Below are positions 23,019 through 31,900 of a DNA stretch of 33,865 bases, piece after piece. The stretch comes from Actinomadura sp. KC345. Its GTDB lineage: Bacteria; Actinomycetota; Actinomycetes; Streptosporangiales; Streptosporangiaceae. The notes beneath the pieces were generated by a model. It searched no databases. It saw only the letters and a program-made list of their open reading frames with translations, and was not told the origin of the DNA. The DNA is taken from positions 1 through 33,865 of the forward strand of contig NZ_SMKH01000052.1 in the NCBI RefSeq assembly GCF_004348515.1. Direction: 5' to 3'. The number at the start of each line of letters is the position of its first letter. Positions within the stretch are counted from its first letter, which is position 1. The translations under genes and the position numbers were made by a program.

Positions 23019-24659
23019 TCACCCGCCGATCCAGATCTGGCCGAACGGGTGCGTCGGCGAGCCGATGAGCGGCTTTGCGGTCGATCCGTCCGGCAGCTTG
23101 TACTGGGCCAGGCCGTTCACGTTGGACTTGGTGACCACCGCGCTGGTGGAGAGGTGGTCGATCCAGATGAACGGCAGTTCCGCGCGGAGGCGCTTCTGCA
23201 CGGTCGCGTACGCCTTCTTGCGCGCGGCCTCGTCGGAACTCGCGCGGCCGGCGTCCAGGGCGGCGCTCAGCTGCTCGTCCCTGATCCGGCTCATGTTGAT
23301 GGAGACGGAGCCGACCGGCTGGACGAACCTGGAGTGCAGCCAGGTGTAGGCGTCGTCGGGGTCGGGCCGGTTGAACTGCTCCCAGACCATCGCGCCGTAG
23401 TTCCCCATGAGGGCGCGCTGGATGAGATCGGCCTGGTCGGCCTGGCGGACGGTGACGTCCATGCCGGCCTTCTTCCACATGTCCTGGACGAGTTCGGCGT
23501 TCTGCATCGCCGACTGGTCGGGGACGCTCAGCAGTTCGATCCGGACCGGCCCCTCCTCCCGCTCGTACTCGGTGATCAGCGCCTTGGCCTTGTTCGGGTC
23601 GAACGCGGGGTAGCCGCCCGGGACGTACCACTTCGAGTCCGGTGACCAGGGGCCGTCGGCGGGCTCGGTCAGGTCGGAGCGCAGCGTCTTGATGATCGCG
23701 TCGCGGTCGGTGGCGTGGGCCATCGCCTGCCGGACCCGCAGGTCCTTCGTCGGGCCGGCGGCGGTGTTGAGCATGAAGGCCAGCTCGGGGACCGACATGC
23801 CGGCGGCCCTGTACAGCTTGTACGTGCCCTGCTCGGCGAGCTTCCCGAACTTGACGATGTCGTTGTCGCGCTGGGTGGCCATGGCGGTGAGCCCGCCCGA
23901 CTCCAGGGTCTGCGCCCGGGTCTGGAAGTCCGGCAGGATCCGGAACTCGACGCGGTCGAGGTAGGGCAGTCCTTCGCGCCAGTACTCCGGGTTCCTCTTC
24001 ACGATGAAGCGGTTGTCGGGGGTGTAGCTCTGGAACATGAACGGCCCGGTGCCGACGGGCTGCCGGCTCGCCTTGTCGGAGTCGGTGAGCGACAGCTGCG
24101 GGACGATCATGCCGATCTGGGTGGCCAGCGTGTAGGGAAGGCTCACCCAGGGGCTGACGAGATCGATCTGGACGGTCCTGGCGTCGACGACCTTGATGTC
24201 GCGGACCGGTGCGAGGACCGCCGCCGTCAGCGGTGAGGCCTTCTGCGCGTCCAGGTTGGCCTTGACGATCTCGGCGTTGACGGGCTGCTGGTTGGAGAAC
24301 GTGACGCCCTCGCGCAGCTTGATCGTCCACCGGGCGGCGTCCTCGCTCGGCTCGACGGACTCGGCCAGCAGCGGGCGCCACCGCCCGGTGGCGTCGACGG
24401 TGGTGAGCGTCTCGATGACGGTGCCGGCCATCGCGTAGGTCTGCGGGGCGAACGAGTCGGTGATCGGGTTGAAGCCGTCGGCGTCCGCGCCGAGGCCGTA
24501 GACGAGGTTTCCGCCCCGTACGGGCGTTCCCTCCGGACCGGAGCCGGTGCCGGACGTTCCGGTGCCCGAGCACGCCGCCGTCAGCGCGGCGCACGTGGTG
24601 AGAGCCAGTGCGGCGGCGGCGACCCGCCGCCGGTGCCGCTGTGTCGTCACAAGTCCCAC
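23019..24659 (-). CDS. Extracellular solute-binding lipoprotein (family 5)
   Basis: A 546-aa SBP_bac_5-type binding protein delivering substrate to the importer. A basic start (QRHRRR), a hydrophobic stretch and the lipobox ALTAAC at about 25-30 predict lipid attachment at Cys30, followed by a Gly/Ser/Thr linker. Internal family features include the DGFNPITDSFAPQTYAM start of the mature fold, the WTIKLREGVTFSNQQPVNAE element and a VRQAMAHATDRDAIIK segment. Start: GTG at 24659 with GAGGGG 5 nt before it; a GTG three codons on is also possible. Substrate could be peptides, nickel or other small solutes. Confidence 0.94.
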   Translation of the reverse strand: MGLVTTQRHRRRVAAAALALTTCAALTAACSGTGTSGTGSGPEGTPVRGGNLVYGLGADADGFNPITDSFAPQTYAMAGTVIETLTTVDATGRWRPLLAESVEPSEDAARWTIKLREGVTFSNQQPVNAEIVKANLDAQKASPLTAAVLAPVRDIKVVDARTVQIDLVSPWVSLPYTLATQIGMIVPQLSLTDSDKASRQPVGTGPFMFQSYTPDNRFIVKRNPEYWREGLPYLDRVEFRILPDFQTRAQTLESGGLTAMATQRDNDIVKFGKLAEQGTYKLYRAAGMSVPELAFMLNTAAGPTKDLRVRQAMAHATDRDAIIKTLRSDLTEPADGPWSPDSKWYVPGGYPAFDPNKAKALITEYEREEGPVRIELLSVPDQSAMQNAELVQDMWKKAGMDVTVRQADQADLIQRALMGNYGAMVWEQFNRPDPDDAYTWLHSRFVQPVGSVSINMSRIRDEQLSAALDAGRASSDEAARKKAYATVQKRLRAELPFIWIDHLSTSAVVTKSNVNGLAQYKLPDGSTAKPLIGSPTHPFGQIWIGG

Positions 24660-24673
24660 GACAACCCCTCTCC

Positions 24674-24711
24674 GTGACCGAGGTCACAGACTTTTCGCCG
24701 ATAGTACTATC
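24674..24711. promoter_or_regulatory. Two palindromic operator candidates between binding-protein gene and tetR
   Basis: The 166-bp divergent gap has GTGACC-GA-GGTCAC (24674-24687) and the perfect 12-bp palindrome gatagtactatc (24700-24711). Both lie on the transporter side, in the leader of the lipoprotein gene. The TetR protein encoded opposite is the likely ligand. Confidence 0.5.
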
Positions 24712-24733
24712 ACCGAATTCGATTTCAATGGGT

Positions 24734-24762
24734 TGACAGCTCCTGATTTCTGCGGGATGTAC
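24734..24762 (+). promoter_or_regulatory. Possible -35/-10 promoter for tetR
   Basis: TTGACA at 24734-24739 followed 17 bp later by GATGTA (24757-24762), ahead of the tetR start at 24826. The -35 is perfect and the -10 is weak. Confidence 0.4.
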
Positions 24763-24825
24763 AGGTGACATGGTTAACTCGATGGCCGGTATGGCTATCG
24801 TTGGGCTGGACGTTCAGGGGGAGCG

Positions 24826-25473
24826 ATGCCTGATGTGACACTGAGCCGGCGCGAGGCCAAGGACCTGACCCGGCGCCGGCTGCTGGGGTCCGCCCTGCGC
24901 ATTCTCGACACCGAGGGCGAGGTGGGCCTGTCGACGGGGAACGTGTGCCGTAGCGCCGGCATCGCCCAGTCCACCTTCTACGTGCACTTCCGCAACATGC
25001 AGGACCTGCTCGAAGCGCTCGGCGAGGAGGCCGCCCGGCAGGCCGGCCCGGTGATCCGCGAGGCCCGGCAGCGCTCCAGCGACGCGCCGCGCAGCGCCGA
25101 ACGGCTCCGGGACGCGTTCCGGGTCCCGCTCGAGAAGATGTGCGCCCACCCCGAGTTCTTCCGGCTCAACGTCCGGGCCCGTTTCGACCGCGCCACCCCG
25201 CTGGGCGAGGCCGCCCGCCGCCGCGCCGCGGCCACCCGCGCCGGCCTGGTCGAGGATCTCGTCGCGGCGGGCATCCCGGCGGACACGCCGGAGCGCGCGC
25301 TGCGGCTGGAGATGGTCGCCGACGGTGTCACGGCCCTGACCGAGGCGATGGCGATCGGCCACCTCGACGGCCGCTACCCCGACATCGAGGAGTGCGTGGA
25401 CGTCCTCGTCGCGTTCTTCGCGGGCGTCCGCGCGCAGGTCCTCGGGGACCATGCCGCGTCCGTCGCGGAGTGA
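24826..25473 (+). CDS. TetR-family transcriptional regulator
   Basis: A 215-aa regulator. The TetR DNA-binding domain is at about 10-60: TRRRLLGSALRILDTEGEVGLS, then VCRSAGIAQSTFYVHFRNMQDLLEAL. A helical ligand-binding domain (about 65-210) has no recognisable specificity. It is divergent from the peptide-type transporter operon, with palindromes between, so it probably represses that operon and itself. The start has GGGGGAG at proper spacing. Confidence 0.93.
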   Translation: MPDVTLSRREAKDLTRRRLLGSALRILDTEGEVGLSTGNVCRSAGIAQSTFYVHFRNMQDLLEALGEEAARQAGPVIREARQRSSDAPRSAERLRDAFRVPLEKMCAHPEFFRLNVRARFDRATPLGEAARRRAAATRAGLVEDLVAAGIPADTPERALRLEMVADGVTALTEAMAIGHLDGRYPDIEECVDVLVAFFAGVRAQVLGDHAASVAE

Positions 25474-25524
25474 GTGATGTCCGGATTCCGGTTGATGTGG
25501 GGTATTCGCCCCTTCCATTAGGCG

Positions 25525-25541
25525 GTTTACATGACGTTCAC
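25525..25541. promoter_or_regulatory. GlnR-like box upstream of glnII
   Basis: GTTTAC (25525-25530) and GTTCAC (25536-25541) are spaced 11 bp start to start; on the minus strand they read GTGAAC-N5-GTAAAC. Same-face GTnAC-type half sites are typical of GlnR targets, and glnII is a known GlnR-controlled gene. It lies about 70 bp before the start. Confidence 0.5.
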
Positions 25542-25611
25542 AAACGGGCAACAGGTCAGAAATGCCTGATTGGCAGCGTGTGACGTGCCGAACCTCCTCG
25601 AAGGGACCCAC

Positions 25612-26625
25612 GTGAGCTACAAGGCCGAGTACATCTGGATCGACGGAACCGAGCCGACCGCGCGGCTGCGGTCGAAGACGAGGATCCTGGCCGACGGCGC
25701 CGACCTGCCGGACTGGGGCTTCGACGGATCCAGTACGAACCAGGCGCCGGGTGACAACTCCGACTGCGTCCTCAAGCCGGTGTTCTCCTGCCCCGACCCC
25801 ATCCGGGGCGGGGAGAACAAGCTGGTGCTGTGCGAGGTGTTCCTCGTGGACGGGACGCCGCACGAGACCAACACGCGGGCCAAGCTGCGTCCGGTCGCCG
25901 AGAAGTACGCGGCGCAGGAGTCGTGGTACGGCATCGAGCAGGAGTACACGTTCTTCAAGGACGGGCGGCCGCTGGGCTTCCCCGAGCGGGGCTACCCGGC
26001 CCCGCAGGGCTTCTACTACTGCGGCGTGGGCGCCGACGAGGTGTTCGGCCGCGAGATCGTCGAGGCCCACATGGACGCCTGCCTGGCCGCCGGGCTGAAG
26101 CTCTCGGGCATCAACGCCGAGGTCATGCCCGGGCAGTGGGAGTTCCAGATCGGGCCGGCGGGGACGCTGGAGGTCGGCGACCACATGTGGATCGCGCGGT
26201 GGCTGCTCTACCGCATCGCCGAGGACCACGACGTCTCCGCGACCCTCGACCCGAAGCCGGTCGAGGGCGACTGGAACGGCGCGGGGGCGCACACGAACTT
26301 CTCGACCAAGGCCATGCGCGAGGGGTACGACGCGATCATCACGGCGTGCGAGGCGCTCTCCGAGAAGGCGCAGGAGCACGTGGCCGGATACGGCGCCGAC
26401 ATCGAGCGGCGGCTGACCGGGATGCACGAGACGGCGCCGTGGAGCGAGTTCAGCTACGGCGTGTCGGACCGCGGCGCGTCGGTGCGGATCCCGTGGCAGG
26501 TCGAGGTCGACAAGCGGGGCTACATCGAGGACCGCCGGCCGAACGCCAACGTCGACCCGTACGTGGTGGCCCGGCTGATCACGGGCACCTGCTGCGCGGC
26601 GCTGGAGAAGGCCGGCCAGGTCTGA
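25612..26625 (+). CDS. glnII: Glutamine synthetase type II (GSII, eukaryote-like)
   Basis: A 337-aa GSII that makes glutamine from glutamate, ammonia and ATP. The N-terminal beta-grasp has YIWIDG and LPDWGFDGSSTNQA (the Asp/Gly-rich GSII start). Catalytic-domain features include WYGIEQEYTF (metal ligands), GINAEVMPGQWEFQIGP, GDWNGAGAHTNFSTKAMR (ATP loop) and RGASVRIPWQVE. The length is typical. The start is the GTG at 25612 with AAGGGA upstream; a longer frame from 25570 lacks a site. Actinomycetes usually have GSI as main enzyme and GSII as a nitrogen-responsive extra. Confidence 0.96.
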   Translation: MSYKAEYIWIDGTEPTARLRSKTRILADGADLPDWGFDGSSTNQAPGDNSDCVLKPVFSCPDPIRGGENKLVLCEVFLVDGTPHETNTRAKLRPVAEKYAAQESWYGIEQEYTFFKDGRPLGFPERGYPAPQGFYYCGVGADEVFGREIVEAHMDACLAAGLKLSGINAEVMPGQWEFQIGPAGTLEVGDHMWIARWLLYRIAEDHDVSATLDPKPVEGDWNGAGAHTNFSTKAMREGYDAIITACEALSEKAQEHVAGYGADIERRLTGMHETAPWSEFSYGVSDRGASVRIPWQVEVDKRGYIEDRRPNANVDPYVVARLITGTCCAALEKAGQV

Positions 26626-26652
26626 CCGGCCAGATCTGACCGGCAAGGCCGT

Positions 26653-26683
26653 GATCCCCGGGGAGCCCGTCTCCCCGGGGATC
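26653..26683 (+). terminator. Hairpin terminator after glnII
   Basis: Perfect 12-bp stem gatccccgggga (26653-26664) with 26672-26683 and a 7-nt loop, 27 bp after the glnII stop. No U tract, as is common in high-GC actinomycetes. Confidence 0.7.
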
Positions 26684-26810
26684 GTCGCGTCCCGGGCGGG
26701 GGCGGTTATGCCGGGCAAGGCGGCCAAACATCGGCAAAATGGTGTGCTTGGGGGAGTTCCCACGTCCGGTGCCGGGTAGCACTGTCTACGTTCGCACCGG
26801 GGGAGGGAAC

Positions 26811-27449
26811 ATGCCCGATTCGCCATTCGGGCGGTACTCCGGCGGCCTGCCCGGCAGGCACGCCGGCCGCCCTGCGCCACGGCCCTGGGAACGGTCGTTC
26901 CGATGTCCCTCCACGGCGCGGCGGCGCCCGGCGGAGGCGCCGGCCCGGCGGTACGAGGACTTCGTCGCGCTGCACGAGGAGATCTCCGCCCGCTCCGCGC
27001 CGCCGCTGCGCCAGCTCTGGTGGACCGGGGCCGCCGCCGCGTTCGCCGGGGCGGTCCTGTCGTTCGCCGCGGTCATCGGGCTGCGCACGATGTTCGGCGT
27101 GCAGGTCCCGGTCTTCGCGGGCGAGCACACCGCCGCGGAGCCGGCCGCGGCCAGCTACGCGCTGTGCGCGGCCGCGGCGGTGATCCAGGCGACCGCGCTG
27201 ATGCACCTGCTGCTGGCGACGGCGGCCCGTCCGGTCCGGTCGTTCGCGTGGATCGGCGGGATCGCGGTCGCGCTGCTGACGATCCTGCCGCTGACGCTGA
27301 AGGGCCCGTTCGACGCGGCGCTCGCGACGGCCGGCATCAACCTGGCCGGCGGGACGTCCGTGGTGGTGGTGCTGTCGGCCGTGGTGGCCGGGTCGCGGCC
27401 GTTCCCCGGGGACGGCCCGTTCCGGCGCGGCGGGCGCGGCCGGCGATGA
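26811..27449 (+). CDS. Four-helix membrane protein (DUF6069-like)
   Basis: A 212-aa protein from the ATG at 26811 (GGGGGAGGGAAC upstream, a strong site). A basic Pro/Arg-rich cytoplasmic N terminus (1-70) precedes four membrane helices at about 75-95, 115-135 (YALCAAAAVIQATALMHLLL), 145-165 (FAWIGGIAVALLTILPL) and 175-195. It ends in an Arg/Gly-rich tail. The helix pattern resembles the DUF6069 family of actinobacterial membrane proteins; function unknown. Confidence 0.78.
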   Translation: MPDSPFGRYSGGLPGRHAGRPAPRPWERSFRCPSTARRRPAEAPARRYEDFVALHEEISARSAPPLRQLWWTGAAAAFAGAVLSFAAVIGLRTMFGVQVPVFAGEHTAAEPAAASYALCAAAAVIQATALMHLLLATAARPVRSFAWIGGIAVALLTILPLTLKGPFDAALATAGINLAGGTSVVVVLSAVVAGSRPFPGDGPFRRGGRGRR

Positions 27450-27652
27450 CGTCCCGGACCGGCCGGACGGGGTGACCGCCGGACCGGCCGCAGCGGCGGC
27501 CCCGGAAAGCGTTCGAGTGTCAATCCGAATTAACGCAGGATTCACAGGCGGACGTTATCGGGTGGGCTCTGACCAGTGTATTAATGCCTAGATGGGCCGT
27601 GGTGTGGAGAACGGCCGCCTTTGGTCAATGCGCACCCTGGGGTGTTCGTCGA

Positions 27653-28771
27653 ATGCGGATGGATAATGACGCGATGATCCTCTCCCCGCGAGGCCTGCGA
27701 GCCGCCACGGCCAATCTCCTCCAGCTGGTCCAGCACGGGCATCTCGCCGATCTGCGCCCGATGCCGGCGAGAATGATCGACGACGGGCCGTACCGGTCGG
27801 TGTACCGCTACCGGCCGCCGGAGGGGGTGGTGCCGGCGGGGCCTCCGGTGCTGTTCGTCCCGCCGCTCGCGGCGCCCGCGCGCTGCTACGACCTGCGCCG
27901 CGGGTGCAGCCTCGCCGAGCACGTCGTCCGGGCTGGGCGGCGCAGCTACCTCCTCGACTACGGGCCGGTCCGGTACGGCGACCGCGGCCTGGGGCTGCCG
28001 GAGTGGATCGGGGACGTGCTGCCCGGCGCGATCCGGGCGGTCAGCCGGGACGCGGGCGGTCAGCCGGTCCAGCTCGTCGGCTGGTGCCTCGGCGGGCTGT
28101 TCTCCCTGCTCGCGGCCGCCGACGACCCGGACCTGCCGATCGCGTCCGTCGCCGTGATCGCCGCACCGGTCGACGCGGGCGCGGTACGGCTCGCGGCGCC
28201 GCTGCGGCCGCTGCTCGGCCTCACCCGCGGGGCCGAGGCGGACGTGCTCGGGCTGATGTTCGGCGGCGTCCCCCGCCCGCTGGTGAAACGGGCCTACCGG
28301 GTCGCCGGAACAGACAGATTCATGCTGCGGCCTTACAAGATACTGACCAACCTTGACAACGCCGATTTCCTGGCGCAGGCCGAGGCCGTCGATCATTTCA
28401 CCGATTCGATGACCGCCTACCCGGGACGCACCGCGCGGCAGATTTACCGGGCCCTTTTGCGCGACAACTCGCTGATGCGCGGCGGCATCGAGATCGGCGA
28501 CCGCCGGGTCGAGCTCGGCCGGGTCGCCGTGCCGGTGCTGGCCATCGCGGGACGCGGCGACGTCCTCGCACCGGTCCGGGCCGTCCTGCCCCTCATCCGG
28601 CTGCTGGCCGGCGCGCCGCAGGTGCGCTTCGAAATCGTCTCCGGCGGCCATCTGGGCGTGCTGACCGGACGCTCGGCCAAGGCGACGACGTGGCGGCATC
28701 TGGACCGCTGGCTCGACGAGGGCATCGTCAGGCACGGCATCCGCCCGCAGCGCACCACCGCCACCGTCTGA
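27653..28771 (+). CDS. PhaC-like alpha/beta hydrolase
   Basis: A 372-aa alpha/beta-hydrolase-fold protein resembling class III PHA synthase/PhaC-like hydrolases. The nucleophile elbow is GWCLGG (about 141-146), with Cys in place of Ser as in PHA synthases. Late motifs GRGDVLAPV (Asp) and GGHLGVLTG (His) complete a likely triad. An N-terminal segment PVLFVPPLAAPARCYDL matches the PhaC strand. The start is uncertain: ATGs at 27653, 27659 and 27674 are possible and none has a strong ribosome-binding site. It lies 225 bp upstream of the PKS gene in the same direction, so it may act on products of that locus (thioester release or acyl transfer), which is inference. Confidence 0.85.
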   Translation: MRMDNDAMILSPRGLRAATANLLQLVQHGHLADLRPMPARMIDDGPYRSVYRYRPPEGVVPAGPPVLFVPPLAAPARCYDLRRGCSLAEHVVRAGRRSYLLDYGPVRYGDRGLGLPEWIGDVLPGAIRAVSRDAGGQPVQLVGWCLGGLFSLLAAADDPDLPIASVAVIAAPVDAGAVRLAAPLRPLLGLTRGAEADVLGLMFGGVPRPLVKRAYRVAGTDRFMLRPYKILTNLDNADFLAQAEAVDHFTDSMTAYPGRTARQIYRALLRDNSLMRGGIEIGDRRVELGRVAVPVLAIAGRGDVLAPVRAVLPLIRLLAGAPQVRFEIVSGGHLGVLTGRSAKATTWRHLDRWLDEGIVRHGIRPQRTTATV

Positions 28772-28848
28772 ACCCGCGGCGGCCCGGACCCGCGCCGGGC
28801 GCCTCCGCGAGCACCCGCCGCGGGTCTCCGGCACGTCAAGGGACCGTC

Positions 28849-28860
28849 CAAAGTCCTTTG
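28849..28860. promoter_or_regulatory. Small inverted repeat upstream of PKS
   Basis: CAAAG-TC-CTTTG at 28849-28860 in the 225-bp gap before the multidomain gene is a possible operator; no regulator is encoded nearby. The gap holds no supportable gene. Confidence 0.3.
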
Positions 28861-28996
28861 CGGCGCCGTCATCGGCGCGCACCCGGGTGTGTCGTCCCGG
28901 TAACGGAGGGGTCGCCGAACGTAGTGTTGCGCACCGTTGTTGCGAGCCGCGCCGGTCCGGGCCGACCGGGCCGGGCGGGACGTCGGAGGGCAGCGC

Positions 28997-31900
28997 ATGG
29001 CGGCGGACACGGGCGAGTACGGGCAGGGGCCGGGGAGCCCTCTCCGAACGGAGATCATCGGGGTCACCCCGTTCGGCCGCCCCGCGCCCCACCTGGCCGT
29101 GGCGGTCGCGCGCGCGGGCGGGACCGGCGTGCTCGACCTCGGCGCGGACCGGGCGTCCGGGCTCGCGGCCCTCGCCGACATACGCCGCTGGTGGACGGGC
29201 CCGTTCGGCGTCCGGGTCCCGGCCGGGTGCCGCGTCAGGCCGGCGGAGATCCCCGCCGCCGCCGGCACCGTCCTGGTGGACGCGCCGGCGCTGCGGTCCG
29301 ACGACGCGCTCGACGTCGCCGGGTTCGCGCGCGGGCGCCGCCTCCTGGTCGAGGTCGTGGGACCGGACGAGGCCGCGGCCGTCATCCCCGTCGCCCGCGG
29401 GTTCACCGGCGACGTGGGGCTCATCGCGCGGGGCACCGAGGCGGGCGGGCGTGTGGGCGACCTGACCACGTTCGTCCTGCTTCAGCGGTTGCTGGGCGAC
29501 CCGTCGGTGGACGTCCCGGTGTACGCGGCGGGCGGCATCGGGCCGCACACGGCCGCGGCGGCGGTCGCGGGAGGCGCGGCCGGCGTCGTCCTGGACGTCC
29601 AGCTCGCCCTCGTCCGGGAGATGGACCTGCCCGCCGAGGTCGCGACAGCGCTGGCGGAGATGGACGGCGGCGAGACCGCGATCGTCGAGGGCCACCGCGT
29701 CCTCGCGCGGCCTGAGCCGGGCGAGGACGCGCGCACCGCCGCGGGCCCGCGGCAGCGCCCGTTGCCCGTGGGCCAGGACGGCCCGCTCGCCGTCACGCTC
29801 GCCGACCGCCACAAGACCGCCGGGGGAGTGGTCCAGGCGATCCGCGAGCAGATCGGCGCGCATCTGCGAGCCGCGGTCCGGACCGTGCCGCTGGCGCCGC
29901 AGGAGGACGCGTCCGGCCGCGCGTATCCGGTCGTGCAGGGGCCGATGACGCAGGTCAGCGACTGCTCGGCGTTCGCCGGCGCGGTCGCGCAGGAGGGCGG
30001 GCTGCCGTTCCTCGCGCTCGCCGCGATGGACGGCGACCGGGTCGAGTCGCTGCTGCGCGAGACCGCCGACCGGCTCGGCGGACGCCCCTGGGGCGTCGGC
30101 GTCATCGGGTCTGCGCCGCCCGGCGCCCGCGAGGCCCAGCTCGCCGCCGTCCGCGCGGCCGGGCCTCCGTACGCGCTCCTCGCCGGCGGGTCCCCGGCCG
30201 AGGCGGAGCCGCTGGAGGCCGCCGGGATCGGCACCTACCTGCACGTCCCGTCGCCCGGCCTGCTGGACCGGTTCCTGGACGAGGGCGCGCGGAAGTTCGT
30301 CTTCGAGGGCAGCGAGTGCGGCGGCCACATCGGGCCGCGCGCCGCCTTCCCGCTCTGGGAGGCGCAGGTCGAGCGGCTGCTGGAGTTCGGCGGCGACGCG
30401 GCCGGGCTGTCGGTGATGTTCGCGGGCGGGATCCACGACGAGCGGTCCGCCGCGATGGTCGCCGCGCTGGCGGGGCCGCTCGCGGAACGGGGCGCCGAGG
30501 TCCGCGTGCTGATGGGCACCGCCTACCTGTTCACCCCGGAGGCGGTCGCGACGGGCGCGATCCTGCCGGGCTACCAGCACACCGCGCTCACCGGAGACGG
30601 GACGGCCCTGCTGGAGTCGGCGCCCGGCCAGGCGACGCGCTGCGCCCGCACCCGGTACGTGGAGATCTTCGCGGAGACACGCCGGGAGCTGGAACAGGTC
30701 GGGATGTCCCGCGACGAGGTGCGGCGCCGGCTGGAGAAGCTGAACCTCGGCCGCCTCGGCGTCGCCGCGAAGGGCCTGCGCCGCGGCCATCCCGTCGGCG
30801 CGGCCCTGCAGCGGGCCGGCGGCATGTACATGATCGGCCAGGTCGTGGCGCTGCGCTCGGCCACGAGCGGGGTCGCCGACCTGCACGAGCGGGTCACGAG
30901 CGGCGCCACCGCGTTCCTCGCCGCCCGCGCCGCCGAGCTGGGCGTCGCCGGACCGCAGCCGGACCAGGCCCCGGCGGACGCCGCGTGCCCGGCCGACATC
31001 GCGATCATCGGCATGGGCTGCGTCTTCCCCGGCGCCCGCGACGCCGACGGCTACTGGGCGAACATCGTCGCCGGGGCGGACTCCATCACCGAGGTCACGC
31101 GCTGGGATCCGGAGATCCATCACGATCCGGCCGACGCGGGGAAGACGCCGTCCAAGTGGGGTGGCTTCGTCCCCGACATCCCGTTCGACCCCCACGCGTA
31201 CGGCATCGCGCCGGAGGCTCTCGGCGGCGTCGAACCCGTCCAGCTCCTCTCGTTGGAGGTCGCGTCCCGCGCGCTCCACGACGCCGGGTACGCCGACCGG
31301 CCGTTCGACCGCTCCAGCACGTCGGTGTTCTTCGGTGCCTCGGGCGGCGGTGACCTCCGCACCGCCTACGGTGTGCGTGCGACGCTCCCGTCCTACTTCG
31401 GCGAGGTCCCGGCCGCGCTGGACGAGCGGCTCCCGCGTCCGGCCGAGGGCTCCCTCCCCGGCGTCCTGACGAGCGTGATCGCCGGACGGATCGCCGGGGC
31501 CCTCGGCCTCGGCGGCACCGGCTGCACGCTCGACGCGTCGGGCGCCGCGTCGCTGGCCGCGCTCGACGCCGCCTGCAAGGACCTCGCCGCGGGCGCCAGC
31601 GACATGGTTTTGTGCGGCGGCGCCGACCTGGGCACCGGCGTCCAGGACTACCTGCTGCTCTCCTCGGAGCTGTCCCCGTCCGGCCGCGCCGCCGCCTTCG
31701 ACGCGTCCGCGGACGGCATCGTGCCCGGCGAGGGCATCGCGTGCGTCGTCCTCAAGCGCCTCGGGGACGCCGAACGCGACGGCGACCGGATCTACGCGGT
31801 GGTCAAGTCCGTCGCCGGGGCCGCCGACGGCCGGGCCGCCGACCTCACCACGCCCCGCGGCGCGGGACAGCGGCGCGCCCTGGACCGCGCCCACGAACGC

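Noticed and set aside
24814..26880. Minus-strand frame of 688 codons spanning tetR and glnII
   Set aside because: Antisense to two well-conserved genes; no domain or ribosome-binding site.
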